A stretch of 52,033 nt of DNA from contig CACJYB010000004.1 of NCBI GenBank assembly GCA_902597515.1, positions 1-52,033 of the forward strand. Reading direction: 5' to 3'. The notes under the pieces were generated by a model. It was given only the letters and a program-made list of their open reading frames with translations, was not told the origin of the DNA and made no database searches. How positions within the stretch are numbered: the first letter of the stretch is position 1; each line of letters starts with the position of its first letter. The translations under genes were made by a program, and so were the position numbers. This DNA comes from an uncultured Pelagibacteraceae bacterium (GTDB lineage: Bacteria > Pseudomonadota > Alphaproteobacteria > Pelagibacterales > Pelagibacteraceae). Below are positions 1 to 9,147 of this stretch, in pieces.

Positions 1-399
1 CTCATTTATAAATTCTTGGTTCTTATAAGCTTTCAAAAGCTTTTTAGATATAGATAGTTTCTTTGCAATAGGAGATTTTTCGTCAATAATTCTCCAAAAA
101 GGAAGTTTTGGTTTTTTAGTTTTTTTTTTAATTTGTTCCTCTAATGATGCCTCTATAGCAATTCTTAAAAAAATCCCTGTAGATACTGGGCACGTTTTGT
201 TAGCTTTGGCTTTTTTAGCTAAAGCTTCTCTCATTTCAATAACTGTCTTTTTTTTACCTTTAGGAATTTTATGAATATATTTTGCTATTGAACTTGGGGA
301 TGAAACTAGCATCGTTTCGCCTTTCTTAATATCTGCAAAATTAAAAGTTAATTTTTTAATTTTTTCCTTATATGGTTTGTTAAACTTAGCAATCCACAT
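1..399 (-). CDS. MGMT/alkyltransferase-like DNA-binding protein, C-terminus cut by window edge
   Basis: The reading frame starts at an ATG (397-399) and stays open to base 1, giving 133 residues with no stop. It begins MWIAKFNKPY. The middle resembles the winged-helix DNA-binding part of the O6-alkylguanine transferase (MGMT) superfamily: a helix-turn-helix-like stretch after 'IHKIPKGKKKTVIE', then a 'PFWRII' motif where true MGMT enzymes carry PCHRV, followed by 'SPIAKKL'. If that alignment is right the alkyl-accepting Cys is absent, as in alkyltransferase-like proteins. The only Cys lies earlier, in TCPVSTG. The family call is tentative; only the ORF is certain. It is 10 bases downstream of the glyoxalase gene on the same strand. 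Confidence 0.6.
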   Translation of the reverse strand, partial: MWIAKFNKPYKEKIKKLTFNFADIKKGETMLVSSPSSIAKYIHKIPKGKKKTVIEMREALAKKAKANKTCPVSTGIFLRIAIEASLEEQIKKKTKKPKLPFWRIIDEKSPIAKKLSISKKLLKAYKNQEFINE

Positions 400-409
400 T
401 AGAAAAATA

Positions 410-829
410 TTACCAGGTACCAGTATTCTCCATTGAGGCCCAAGGCTCTTTGGGTTCTAAATTTCCTTCTTGAAGTATTTCAATTGAAATTTTGTCTGGT
501 GATCTAACAAAAGCCATATGACCATCTCTTGGTGGTCTATTAATTGTGTAACCCATATCCATTAATCTTTGGCATGTTTCATAGATGTTGTCTACTCTAT
601 AGGCAAGATGGCCAAAATTTCTTGAACCTTCTCCAAGCTCATCACCATCCCAATTATAAGTTAATTCTATTTCTGCTTTTTCATCATTAGGAGCTGCAAG
701 AAAAATTAAAGTATATCTCCCTTTTTCATTTTCCATTCTTTTTGTTTCTTTTAATCCGAGACCATCGCAGAAAAATCTCAATGACTCATCTACATCTTTA
801 ATTCTAATCATTGTATGTAAATATTTCAT
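410..829 (-). CDS. gloA: Lactoylglutathione lyase (glyoxalase I)
   Basis: This 139-residue VOC-fold protein matches the usual length of bacterial glyoxalase I, which isomerises the methylglyoxal-glutathione hemithioacetal to S-lactoylglutathione in the cytosol. The four metal ligands expected from E. coli GloA are in register: His5 (MKYLH), Glu55 (IELTYNW), His74 (FGHLAY) and Glu117 (SIEIL). The motifs FFCDGLGL and SPDKISIEIL are typical of the family. It is monocistronic or read with the MGMT-like gene 10 bases downstream. No adjacent gloB is seen. The function is well supported by motifs. Confidence 0.9.
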   Translation of the reverse strand: MKYLHTMIRIKDVDESLRFFCDGLGLKETKRMENEKGRYTLIFLAAPNDEKAEIELTYNWDGDELGEGSRNFGHLAYRVDNIYETCQRLMDMGYTINRPPRDGHMAFVRSPDKISIEILQEGNLEPKEPWASMENTGTW

Positions 830-883
830 TTAACTATGATGTATTAATATTTAGATTTAATTCAACTTAAAATTACAAATTTT

Positions 884-1657
884 TTATTTTTTTTCTGAGG
901 AATAACCCAATTCAACTGCTACTGAGTCAAGTTTTTCAATTATTATATTTATTTCTTGAGCAGAAAAAACTTTCTTCCATTCTCCAGACTTTCTTTGTGA
1001 AACATGGCCAGTTTGAAAGCCTGTATTAATGTCAAAAGATCTGTATGATCCATTTCTAAATCTAACAATTTTTTTTTCATCTACTGTTTCCTTTTTTTTG
1101 ATTTTGGTTTTAATTGCCTCATCATTATTTTTAATTAAATTCATAACTTTATTTTTACTATATTTTTTAATTATGTTTTGTATTTGCATTTCAGATAATT
1201 TTACTTCACAAAATTCAGATAATTTTTGAATTAAAAAATTTGTTCGATTTTCAATATCTTCATATTTAACCAAAAAAACATCGTTAAAAAGATTTTTATA
1301 GTACTTAATCCAATTTGATAAATCTGATGCTACACTTATTGACTTATATAAATCACATTTCATAAACTCATTATGAGATGCACAAATATCAAATGGATTT
1401 CTAATATTTGTTATGATTTTAGATCGGGGGGGAAGAATTGTTAGTTTTCTATGTATTTTTAAAACAAACTTATTTAAATTATTTTCATCGAGCTGCACTT
1501 CAGAATTATAATATTCTAAGATTTCTTTATCAGACTGAATTTGATCTTTTGGGAATACATTTAAATTACCTTCAAAAAAAATTTCTCTAATAATATTTGT
1601 TGTCCACATTGAGCCAGTTCTTGGAACTGATGCTATCCAAATTGTATTTACACTCAT
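884..1657 (-). CDS. Sulfotransferase family protein
   Basis: A 257-residue protein with the two PAPS-binding signatures of sulfotransferases: a 5'-phosphosulfate loop 'PRTGSMW' at residues 12-18 near the N-terminus, and a 3'-phosphate loop 'RNPFDICAS' at 86-94. It probably transfers sulfate from PAPS to an unidentified small molecule or glycan. Its ATG shares one base with the guaA stop codon (TAATG), so translation is probably coupled to guaA. The substrate cannot be read from the sequence, and no PAPS-synthesis genes are nearby. Confidence 0.75.
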   Translation of the reverse strand: MSVNTIWIASVPRTGSMWTTNIIREIFFEGNLNVFPKDQIQSDKEILEYYNSEVQLDENNLNKFVLKIHRKLTILPPRSKIITNIRNPFDICASHNEFMKCDLYKSISVASDLSNWIKYYKNLFNDVFLVKYEDIENRTNFLIQKLSEFCEVKLSEMQIQNIIKKYSKNKVMNLIKNNDEAIKTKIKKKETVDEKKIVRFRNGSYRSFDINTGFQTGHVSQRKSGEWKKVFSAQEINIIIEKLDSVAVELGYSSEKK

Positions 1658-3219
1658 TATTCTAATTCTATTGTACTTGGAGGCTTTGAGGTAACATCAT
1701 AAACTACTCTATTTATACCCCTTATACTGTTAACTATTTTATTTGAAATAGATTGCATAAAAGACTTTTTAAATTCGTAATAATCAGCTGTCATTCCATC
1801 TTCGGATGTAATTGCTCTTAATAAACATAAATATTCATAAGTTCGATTGTCTCCCATAACACCTACAGTTTTAACTGGCAGCAATGCTGCATATGCTTGC
1901 CAAATCTTATGATAAAGACCGTGATCTTTTAAAGCTTGAATAAAATAATAATCAGCTTCTTTTAAAATTTTAATTTTTTCATTAGTTATAATACCTGGCA
2001 TTCGAATTGCTAAGCCTGGTCCAGGAAAAGGATGTCTTGATATAATTTCTTTACTTAAATTTAACTCTAATCCTAATTTTCTTACCTCATCCTTAAATAA
2101 GAATTTTAGTGGTTCTACTAACTTTAAATTCATTTTTTTTGGTAAGCCACCAACATTATGATGTGATTTAATTTTAGAAGTTTGACTACCAGTAACTGAT
2201 TTACTTTCAATTAAGTCTGGATAGAGAGTTCCTTGAGCTAAAAATTTGACATTTTTGATTTTTTTAGCATACCGCTCAAATATTTTAATAAATAAATTAC
2301 CGATTATTTTTCTTTTTTTCTCAGGATCAGAAACATTTCTTAATTTTTTTAAAAATTCCTTTTCAGCATTTACATAAATTAAATTCATTTTTAAACGCTT
2401 TTTAAAAGTTTGAACTACTTGCACTTCCTCATTTTTTCTTAAAAGGCCTGTATTTACAAAAATACAATAAAGTTTTTTACCAATAGCTTTATTAAGTAAT
2501 TGAGCAACTACACTACTATCTACACCTCCTGATAAAGCACAAATAACTTTATTGTTTCCAACTTGTTTTCTAACATCTTTAACAAGCTGATTTTTTTGAT
2601 CCCTAGAAGACCAATTTTTTTTGACTTTACAAATTAAAAAAATAAAATTACTTATTAATTTCTTTCCATTCTCTGTATGAGTTACCTCTGGGTGAAATTG
2701 TACCCCATAATATTTTTTTATTTTATTTTCAACAATTGCAAATTTTGAATTTGTGCTTGATGCTACAACTTTAAAATTTTTAGGAAGTTTTGAAACTTGA
2801 TCAGCATGGCTCATCCAAACTTGTTTGGAATTTTTATTTCCAAAAAAATTAGTTGTTAAAAGACTGTTATTTTTTTTATAAACTTTAGCTAGACCAAATT
2901 CTCTATGTTTTGATTGTTTTACCCTTCCACCGTTAAGTTTTGATAAAATTTGATGCCCAAAACATATTCCAAGAACTGGTACATCAAGTTGTAAAATTTT
3001 TTTATCAAAAGAATATTTATTTATTTGATAAACATTTAATGGACCGCCAGATAATACTATTCCTTTAATACTGTGATTTATGTCTTTTAGTTTTATTTTT
3101 TTGTGACTAACTATTTCAGAAAACACACCTAATTCTCTTACTCTCCTTGCAATTAATTGAGTAAATTGAGAGCCAAAATCTATTATTAAGATTTTGTTAA
3201 GATTTTGATCAAGACTCAT
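1657..3219 (-). CDS. guaA: GMP synthase (glutamine-hydrolysing)
   Basis: This 520-residue enzyme is full length for GuaA, which aminates XMP to GMP using glutamine and ATP. The N-terminal class I amidotransferase domain has the nucleophile Cys86 in GICFGHQ and the His176/Glu178 pair in QFHPEVT. The ATP pyrophosphatase domain has the PP-loop SGGVDSS at 230-236. The C-terminal dimerisation domain ends in KPPSTIELE, the usual GuaA terminus. It overlaps the upstream TPR gene by 11 bases and sits in a guaB-TPR-guaA-sulfotransferase chain, so both GMP-branch enzymes are probably co-transcribed. Confidence 0.98.
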   Translation of the reverse strand: MSLDQNLNKILIIDFGSQFTQLIARRVRELGVFSEIVSHKKIKLKDINHSIKGIVLSGGPLNVYQINKYSFDKKILQLDVPVLGICFGHQILSKLNGGRVKQSKHREFGLAKVYKKNNSLLTTNFFGNKNSKQVWMSHADQVSKLPKNFKVVASSTNSKFAIVENKIKKYYGVQFHPEVTHTENGKKLISNFIFLICKVKKNWSSRDQKNQLVKDVRKQVGNNKVICALSGGVDSSVVAQLLNKAIGKKLYCIFVNTGLLRKNEEVQVVQTFKKRLKMNLIYVNAEKEFLKKLRNVSDPEKKRKIIGNLFIKIFERYAKKIKNVKFLAQGTLYPDLIESKSVTGSQTSKIKSHHNVGGLPKKMNLKLVEPLKFLFKDEVRKLGLELNLSKEIISRHPFPGPGLAIRMPGIITNEKIKILKEADYYFIQALKDHGLYHKIWQAYAALLPVKTVGVMGDNRTYEYLCLLRAITSEDGMTADYYEFKKSFMQSISNKIVNSIRGINRVVYDVTSKPPSTIELE

Positions 3220-3649
3220 TATTTTCAGGTTCTATATTTTTTAATGACTCTTGAATATCTTTGTTTTCATCACATAAATTTTTGCAAACTTTTACAAAAT
3301 TATCTGAAAGATCTTTAACTTTTTCATAATTAGATTTTTCTAAAGCAATTTTCATTAACATTAATAAAGCTTCTTCGTTATCAGGCTCAATTAAAAGGGT
3401 CGTTTCTAAATTGTACTCTTCTTTTCTTTGATTTTCTTCTTGGTTATAAATTTTTGCTAAATATAAATATGAACTTGCATCTTTTGGATTAAAAACAATA
3501 TTTCTCTCAAATAGAAAACGCGCATCTTCATATTTTTCTTTTTTAAATAATTCTAAAGCTTCATTAAAAAAATTTTCTTTACTAAAAGATGTGCTGTTAA
3601 AAGAAGTTGTTAAAAGTATCAATCCTATTAATTTTAAAAATTTGCTCAT
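3209..3649 (-). CDS. Exported TPR-repeat protein between guaB and guaA
   Basis: A 146-residue protein with a hydrophobic N-terminal signal (residues about 4-22, ending near TSFS) followed by two to three tetratricopeptide-like helical repeats (for example [20 protein letters not shown] and the '[16 protein letters not shown]' segment). It is probably periplasmic or membrane-attached; no lipobox is evident. Its start shares one base with the guaB stop and its end overlaps guaA by 11 bases, so it is translated within the purine operon. Its role is unknown; TPR proteins are protein-interaction scaffolds. Confidence 0.8.
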   Translation of the reverse strand: MSKFLKLIGLILLTTSFNSTSFSKENFFNEALELFKKEKYEDARFLFERNIVFNPKDASSYLYLAKIYNQEENQRKEEYNLETTLLIEPDNEEALLMLMKIALEKSNYEKVKDLSDNFVKVCKNLCDENKDIQESLKNIEPENNES

Positions 3650-4725
3650 TAATATTTACTTTCGTTTTTTACCACATCTACATTATGAACCATACTTTCA
3701 TAAAATCCAGCTTTTGTAATTTTCACAAATTGTGGTTTATTTCTTAATTTAATGATTGTTTTTGATCCAAGATAACCCATAGAAGATTTCAATCCACCAA
3801 TTAATTTATAAATAATACTCCCAACATCTCCTTTATATTTTACAAAACCTTCAACACCTTCAGGTACATATTTTGAGGAGTCTTTTTGTTTTTTTTGAAA
3901 ATATCTATCAGCTGACCCTTTGTTCATAGCGCCAACAGACCCCATGCCTCTAAAACTTTTAAAAAGCTGTCCATTTTTTTTAATTAATTTACCTGGGGTT
4001 TCGTTTGTACCTGCAAATAACGAACCTATCATTACAGCGTCTGCTCCCGCAGCAAAAGCTTTTGCTAAATCGCCAGAATATTTTATTCCCCCATCTGAAA
4101 TTATTTTAATATTTTTATTCTTTAAACCACTTCTAACATTTAAAATTGCACTTAATTGGGGAACTCCTATTCCAGCAACTAATCTTGTTGTACAAATAGA
4201 ACCTGGCCCTATACCAATTTTAATTATATCTACTCCTAACTTTATTAGGAATTTCGCAGCTTCTGGTGTAGCAATATTTCCTGCACATAAAGCAATTTTG
4301 TTGTTTTTTATCTTTTTTATATATTTGATTATTTGTGCAACTTTCTTTGTGTGTCCGTGAGCTGTGTCTACTACGATTAAATCTACACCTTCTTTAATTA
4401 TTTCTTTGGCTCTAATAAATTCAATTGGTGCTGCACCTACAGCTGCTCCAACAATTAGTTTTTGTTTTTTTACCTTTTTTATCTCAGATAATTGCTTTTT
4501 AATACCAAGGTTTCTGTGAATTACTCCAATACCACCAGCTTTAGCTATAGCTATTGCCATTCTGCTCTCTGTAACAGTATCCATTGCAGATGACAAAAGT
4601 GGAATTTTAAGTTTCAAATGGTTTGTTAGAGATACGCTAGTGTTTACATCAGAAGGTAATATTTCTGAATACTTTGGAGCTAATGTAACGTCATCAAAGG
4701 TAAGTGCTTCTTTTATGGGAACCAT
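3649..4725 (-). CDS. guaB: IMP dehydrogenase lacking CBS domains
   Basis: GuaB oxidises IMP to XMP with NAD+, the first committed GMP step. At 358 residues it is about 130 shorter than usual (about 490). The N-terminal strand (LTFDDVTLAPKYSE), the catalytic loop Cys178 (GPGSICTT), the IMP-binding DGG at 211-213 and the flap Arg274-Tyr275 followed by VPEGVEG are all present. The chain passes from 'GVIHRNLGIKKQ' directly to 'LIVGAAVG' through a short linker where two CBS domains normally sit. The active site is intact, so a functional enzyme without the Bateman module is likely. ATG start at 4725; first gene of the gua chain. Confidence 0.96.
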   Translation of the reverse strand: MVPIKEALTFDDVTLAPKYSEILPSDVNTSVSLTNHLKLKIPLLSSAMDTVTESRMAIAIAKAGGIGVIHRNLGIKKQLSEIKKVKKQKLIVGAAVGAAPIEFIRAKEIIKEGVDLIVVDTAHGHTKKVAQIIKYIKKIKNNKIALCAGNIATPEAAKFLIKLGVDIIKIGIGPGSICTTRLVAGIGVPQLSAILNVRSGLKNKNIKIISDGGIKYSGDLAKAFAAGADAVMIGSLFAGTNETPGKLIKKNGQLFKSFRGMGSVGAMNKGSADRYFQKKQKDSSKYVPEGVEGFVKYKGDVGSIIYKLIGGLKSSMGYLGSKTIIKLRNKPQFVKITKAGFYESMVHNVDVVKNESKY

Positions 4726-4762
4726 AATCTTTTATATACGATTCCTTTTAAATTAAAAGTCT

Positions 4763-5374
4763 CTATCGAACTTTTCTACAAATTATAAAACTTTCTTTTG
4801 AATCTTTTCTACTAGATTTTGGTTTAAAAACCTTTACTTCTTTAAAATATTTTTTTCCTTGTGCGACGATTTCGTTAAAAGTTCCTCCCATAAAAATTTT
4901 TGAAATAAAATAAGCATTATCTTTCATTAAATCTTTAGCAAACAACATTGCTTCTTTACATAATTCTCCAGTTTGTATTGAGTCTATATTTTTAATACCT
5001 GTTGTATCTACGGCCATATCGGACATAACAACATCAATTCTACCGTTTATATTTTTTTTAATTTCTTCTTGAATTTTCTCCTCTGTAAAATCTCCTTGGA
5101 TTTGAACGCTATTGCCTATGGGTTCCATTTTTTTTAAATCTACAGATATTAATTTGCCACTTTTAACTGCTTTAATAGCATATTGTGACCAACTTCCTGG
5201 GGCTGCACCAATATCAATTACTGATAATCCACCTTTAAAAATTTTGAATTTTTCATCAATTTCAATTAATTTATAAGCTGATCTAGCGCGATACCCATCA
5301 ACTTTAGATTGTCTTACATAGATATCTCTACGCTGTTTATTAACCCAGTTCTTAGAGATTTTATTTTTTTTCAC
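4763..5374 (-). CDS. rlmE: 23S rRNA (uridine-2'-O)-methyltransferase RlmE
   Basis: This 203-residue FtsJ/RrmJ-family enzyme would methylate the 2'-OH of U2552 in the ribosomal A-loop of 23S rRNA. The SAM-binding motif DIGAAPGSWSQ is at 54-64. The K-D-K-E catalytic tetrad can be placed at Lys35, Asp119, Lys159 and Glu194. Length matches the family (about 205-210). The start is a GTG (5372-5374), and no better ATG lies upstream in frame. The gene follows the GT9 gene's strand with a gap of 12 bases. Confidence 0.95.
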   Translation of the reverse strand: MKKNKISKNWVNKQRRDIYVRQSKVDGYRARSAYKLIEIDEKFKIFKGGLSVIDIGAAPGSWSQYAIKAVKSGKLISVDLKKMEPIGNSVQIQGDFTEEKIQEEIKKNINGRIDVVMSDMAVDTTGIKNIDSIQTGELCKEAMLFAKDLMKDNAYFISKIFMGGTFNEIVAQGKKYFKEVKVFKPKSSRKDSKESFIICRKVR

Positions 5375-5386
5375 TTTGTTTAAAAT

Positions 5387-6355
5387 TTAAATTAATTTCA
5401 AAACATCTTCCTCAGTAATGTTTGAGATATCTTCTGAATTATAAATTATTTTACTATCTAGGATATTTATATTTTTTAATTTAGGCGCAAATTTTTTTGA
5501 ATTAGTTGGTCCAAATAAAACAATCATTGGAATATCTGCTAAACCTATCATGTGCATAATTCCGTTATCAATAGAAATAGCTTTATTAAGTCGTGATGAA
5601 AGAGCTGTTACTAGCACAGGACCTGATAATTGAGAGTCTAACTCAGGAAACAGTGCATTGTTGATTTCTTTTTTTATTCTTTGAATTAATTCTAAATTAT
5701 TTTTCTCAATAAAAAAGACTGGTTTTTTATTTAATAATAAAATTTTTTTAGCAATATTAATAAACTTTTCTATCGGCCAGCTTTTTTTTCTATATTCGTT
5801 ACCCTGAGTGACAGAAAAACCTACATAATTGTCATCAGGCAGTAATCTTTTTGCTTCATTGAAATATTTTTTATTTATTTGATTAAAATCATATTTTTTA
5901 AATGGAATTTCAGTATCAAGTAATTTTTCTATATTTATAAGAATGTTTTTTAAATCAAACTTTGTAGAAATATAATCTTTTGCAACATTGCAAAATTTAA
6001 AATTTAAGGTCGATGAATAAAAATTTTTAGAGGGAAATTGCTTAAGTATTATGGTGTTCCTTAATTTAGACTGAAGATCTACAATTAAATCAAATTGCTC
6101 AATTGAATTATTTTTAAGTATATTTTTTTTTGATTTGAATAGATGCCAAAGTCTGAAACCAAAATAAATTATATCCGTTTTTAGCTCATTTAATTGAATA
6201 TTGTAGTCAGAAAGAGAGTTGTTAAAATGATTTTTATGGGCTGATAAATAAAAAATATTATCTGATCCAAATTTTTCTCTTAAACTATATATTATGTCAA
6301 GTAATTGGATGCTATCACCTAAACCACCACCTGAATTATAAATTAATATTTTCAT
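5387..6355 (-). CDS. Glycosyltransferase family 9 (heptosyltransferase-like)
   Basis: A 322-residue protein with the N-terminal GGGLGDSIQLLDII nucleotide-sugar-fold start and the C-terminal signature of GT9: 'SIDNGIMHMIGLADIPMIVL' followed by FGPTNSKKFAP. The middle carries a second Rossmann opening, 'VGFSVTQGNEYRKKSWP'. GT9 enzymes such as WaaC/WaaF add heptose to the lipopolysaccharide core at the inner membrane's cytoplasmic face. The exact sugar is not readable, and the sequence looks diverged from the best-known heptosyltransferases. It lies between rlmE and pssA on the same strand. Confidence 0.82.
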   Translation of the reverse strand: MKILIYNSGGGLGDSIQLLDIIYSLREKFGSDNIFYLSAHKNHFNNSLSDYNIQLNELKTDIIYFGFRLWHLFKSKKNILKNNSIEQFDLIVDLQSKLRNTIILKQFPSKNFYSSTLNFKFCNVAKDYISTKFDLKNILINIEKLLDTEIPFKKYDFNQINKKYFNEAKRLLPDDNYVGFSVTQGNEYRKKSWPIEKFINIAKKILLLNKKPVFFIEKNNLELIQRIKKEINNALFPELDSQLSGPVLVTALSSRLNKAISIDNGIMHMIGLADIPMIVLFGPTNSKKFAPKLKNINILDSKIIYNSEDISNITEEDVLKLI

Positions 6356-6395
6356 TTAATTAAACAACTTAAAGATATTTATAGGAATTTTAATT

Positions 6396-7205
6396 CTACA
6401 AAATATCTTCTAGCTTATCGTTTTCTTCGTCTGTGTCACCATTTTCATTTTTATCTTTTTTAATTTTCTGAAAATGGAAGTAGCCAACAGGGATTAGTAA
6501 AAGATAAATCAAACTACTTATTGCTAAAACCTCAAATGTATAAATTAATAACATTCCAAAAAATAAAACTATTCCAAATAATAAAAATATAGTTGTGTTT
6601 CTTCGTATTACTATTTTTTTAAATGAATAAGTTGGAAATTTACTGATTAAAAGTAATGAAGTTAAAATAAAAAATGTTGGAACTATAATATTATAATTAA
6701 TATTAAATACATCTAATCCGCTCAAACTAAATATTAAAGGGGTGAGCACCAATATACCTCCTGCTGGCGATGGTACGCCTTCAAAAAAGTTATCTTTCCA
6801 AGAAGGTTCCTCTGAGGAATTAACGTTAAATCTTGCTAATCTTAATGCTACACAAATTACATAGATCAAGCATACTAGCCATCCAAATCTACCCAAACTA
6901 TTAAGTTTCCAAAAGTACATAATAAATGCTGGAGCAACACCAAAACTAATCATATCTGTTAATGAGTCTAATTCTTTTCCAACTTTTGATGTACCTTTGA
7001 TCAATCTAGCAATTCTACCATCCAATCCATCGATTAATGCTGCAAATATAATTGCGATAATTGCTAATCCAAACTTTTCATCTAATGCAAATCTTATTGA
7101 AGTTAATCCAATACATACTCCAATTAGGGTAAGCATGTTCGGTAAAATTACTCTTGCATTTTTTTTATTTGATACAACTTTTAAATTATTTTTTGGTTGT
7201 TCCAT
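6396..7205 (-). CDS. pssA: CDP-diacylglycerol-serine O-phosphatidyltransferase
   Basis: This 269-residue integral membrane enzyme makes phosphatidylserine from CDP-diacylglycerol and serine. The CDP-alcohol phosphotransferase signature D-G-x2-A-R-x8-G-x3-D-x3-D is complete: Asp62, Gly63, Ala66, Arg67, Gly76, Asp80 and Asp84. About six to eight membrane segments follow. The C-terminal tail is acidic (DENGDTDEENDKLED). It lies 3 bases downstream of psd, which uses its product, so the two form the phosphatidylethanolamine operon. Confidence 0.95.
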   Translation of the reverse strand: MEQPKNNLKVVSNKKNARVILPNMLTLIGVCIGLTSIRFALDEKFGLAIIAIIFAALIDGLDGRIARLIKGTSKVGKELDSLTDMISFGVAPAFIMYFWKLNSLGRFGWLVCLIYVICVALRLARFNVNSSEEPSWKDNFFEGVPSPAGGILVLTPLIFSLSGLDVFNINYNIIVPTFFILTSLLLISKFPTYSFKKIVIRRNTTIFLLFGIVLFFGMLLIYTFEVLAISSLIYLLLIPVGYFHFQKIKKDKNENGDTDEENDKLEDIL

Positions 7206-7208
7206 AAA

Positions 7209-7856
7209 TTAATTTTTAGCTAGCAATGTTTCTCCAGAGATTGCTGTCTGACCAACTTTAACTAAAGGCTCATAATTTTCATAATAAACATCTGCTCTAC
7301 TACCAAATCTAATCATCCCAATTCTATCACCTTGATTTAATTCCTGGTTTTTATTTGTTTCACAAACTATTCTTCTTGCAACTAGTCCTGCAATTTGAAC
7401 GACTACAATATCATTTCCATGTTTATCCTTTATTCTATAATAATTTCTCTCATTGTCTTCGCTTGCTTTATCCAAAGATGCATTTAAAAATTTACCTGGT
7501 TTATATAAAATATCTTCAATAATACCTGAACACGGTGTTCTATTCACATGGCAGTCAAAAACGTTCATAAAAATACTTATTTTTTTAAATTTTTTATTTT
7601 CTAATCCAAGTTCTTTTGGACCATTGACCTCTTCAACTTTAATCACTTCTCCATCTGCAGGACTAACTAGATAGCTGTCATCCCCAATGATAATTCTTTC
7701 TGGATCTCTAAAAAAATAATAAACCCAGACAGTTAATAGAATTCCTATTAATCCTAAAAAATTATTAATGAGTAGAAAAATGATAGTTATGAATACAGCT
7801 ATGACTATAAACTTGTATCCTTCTGTGTGTATCTTTGGAAATATCTTACTAAACAT
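7209..7856 (-). CDS. psd: Phosphatidylserine decarboxylase (short form)
   Basis: This 215-residue short-type decarboxylase converts phosphatidylserine to phosphatidylethanolamine. The self-cleavage motif is FGSR, with Ser186 expected to become the pyruvoyl group after cleavage between Gly185 and Ser186. Conserved elements 'SPADGEV' (65-71) and 'FMNVFDCHVNRTP' (96-108) are present. One or two hydrophobic segments at 17-48 would anchor it in the inner membrane. It is the first gene of a psd-pssA pair, with a 3-base gap. Well supported. Confidence 0.95.
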   Translation of the reverse strand: MFSKIFPKIHTEGYKFIVIAVFITIIFLLINNFLGLIGILLTVWVYYFFRDPERIIIGDDSYLVSPADGEVIKVEEVNGPKELGLENKKFKKISIFMNVFDCHVNRTPCSGIIEDILYKPGKFLNASLDKASEDNERNYYRIKDKHGNDIVVVQIAGLVARRIVCETNKNQELNQGDRIGMIRFGSRADVYYENYEPLVKVGQTAISGETLLAKN

Positions 7857-7932
7857 ATTCTTCTATTTGCTAATTTTCGATTAATATGTATATAAAACGA
7901 TCAAATTCAATTAATAAGATAATTTTTATTTA

Positions 7933-9147
7933 ATGAGCAAAATCAAGGTAAAAAACCCAGTTGTAGAGCTGGATGGAGATGAAATGACCCGTATTATATG
8001 GGAGTTCATTAAAAACAAACTAATCCTTCCCTATTTAGATCTTGGTATTGAGTATTATGATTTAGGAATGAAAAGCAGAGATAATACTGATGATCAAATC
8101 ACAATAGACTCTGCAAACGCGATCAAAAAAATAGGTGTTGGCATAAAGTGTGCAACGATTACGCCTGATGAAGCAAGAGTAGAAGAATTTGATTTAAAAA
8201 AAATGTGGAGATCTCCTAACGGAACAATAAGAAATATAATTGGAGGAACAGTTTTCAGAGAACCAATTATTTGTAAAAATATTCCTAAACTTGTTCCATC
8301 TTGGACTGATCCAGTAATTATTGGAAGACATGCATTTGGTGACCAATACAGAGCAACAGATTTTAAAGTTCCTGGAAAAGGAAAAATGGAAGTTAAATGG
8401 ACATCAGAAGATGGAAAAGATGAAATTAAATATGAAGTATTTAATTTTACAGGTCCTGGTGTTGCACTATCAATGTACAATTTGGATAAATCAATAGAAG
8501 ACTTTGCAAGATCTTGTTTTAGTTATGGGTTAATTAAAAAGTGGCCTGTTTACATGTCTACAAAAAATACAATTTTAAAACAATACGATGGAAGATTTAA
8601 AGATATTTTCCAAGAAATATTTGACAAAGAATACAAAAGTGAATTTGAAAAAAATAATTTAACTTACGAACACAGATTAATTGACGACATGGTTGCATGT
8701 GCAATGAAGTGGAGTGGAAAATATATTTGGGCTTGTAAAAATTATGATGGAGACGTTCAGTCAGATACTATGGCGCAAGGTTATGGATCCTTAGGATTGA
8801 TGACGAGTACATTATTAACTCCAGATGGAAAAGTAATGGAAGCAGAAGCTGCACACGGAACAGTAACTAGACATTATAGAATGCATCAACAAGGAAAAGA
8901 AACTTCAACTAATCCAATAGCATCAATTTTTGCTTGGACAAGAGGATTAGCTCACAGAGGTAAATTAGATGGTAATGAAGAACTAATCAAATTTGCACAA
9001 ACTTTAGAAAAAGTTTGTATTGAATGTGTGGAAGGTGGATCAATGACAAAAGATTTAGCAATTCTTGTAGGTCCAAATAGTAAGTTCTTAACTACAAATC
9101 AGTTTTTAGATGAAATTGATGGTAATTTGAAAAAAAAATTAAACTAA
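7933..9147 (+). CDS. icd: NADP-dependent isocitrate dehydrogenase (type II)
   Basis: This 404-residue enzyme is of the homodimeric, eukaryote-like isocitrate dehydrogenase class that is common in alphaproteobacteria and converts isocitrate to 2-oxoglutarate in the TCA cycle. Typical motifs are '[16 protein letters not shown]' near the N-terminus, '[11 protein letters not shown]' (substrate binding), '[13 protein letters not shown]' (metal Asp cluster) and '[12 protein letters not shown]' (cofactor region). It runs divergently from psd. Its last 9 bases overlap the 3' end of the convergent alaS, so there is no room for a conventional intergenic terminator. Confidence 0.97.
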   Translation: MSKIKVKNPVVELDGDEMTRIIWEFIKNKLILPYLDLGIEYYDLGMKSRDNTDDQITIDSANAIKKIGVGIKCATITPDEARVEEFDLKKMWRSPNGTIRNIIGGTVFREPIICKNIPKLVPSWTDPVIIGRHAFGDQYRATDFKVPGKGKMEVKWTSEDGKDEIKYEVFNFTGPGVALSMYNLDKSIEDFARSCFSYGLIKKWPVYMSTKNTILKQYDGRFKDIFQEIFDKEYKSEFEKNNLTYEHRLIDDMVACAMKWSGKYIWACKNYDGDVQSDTMAQGYGSLGLMTSTLLTPDGKVMEAEAAHGTVTRHYRMHQQGKETSTNPIASIFAWTRGLAHRGKLDGNEELIKFAQTLEKVCIECVEGGSMTKDLAILVGPNSKFLTTNQFLDEIDGNLKKKLN

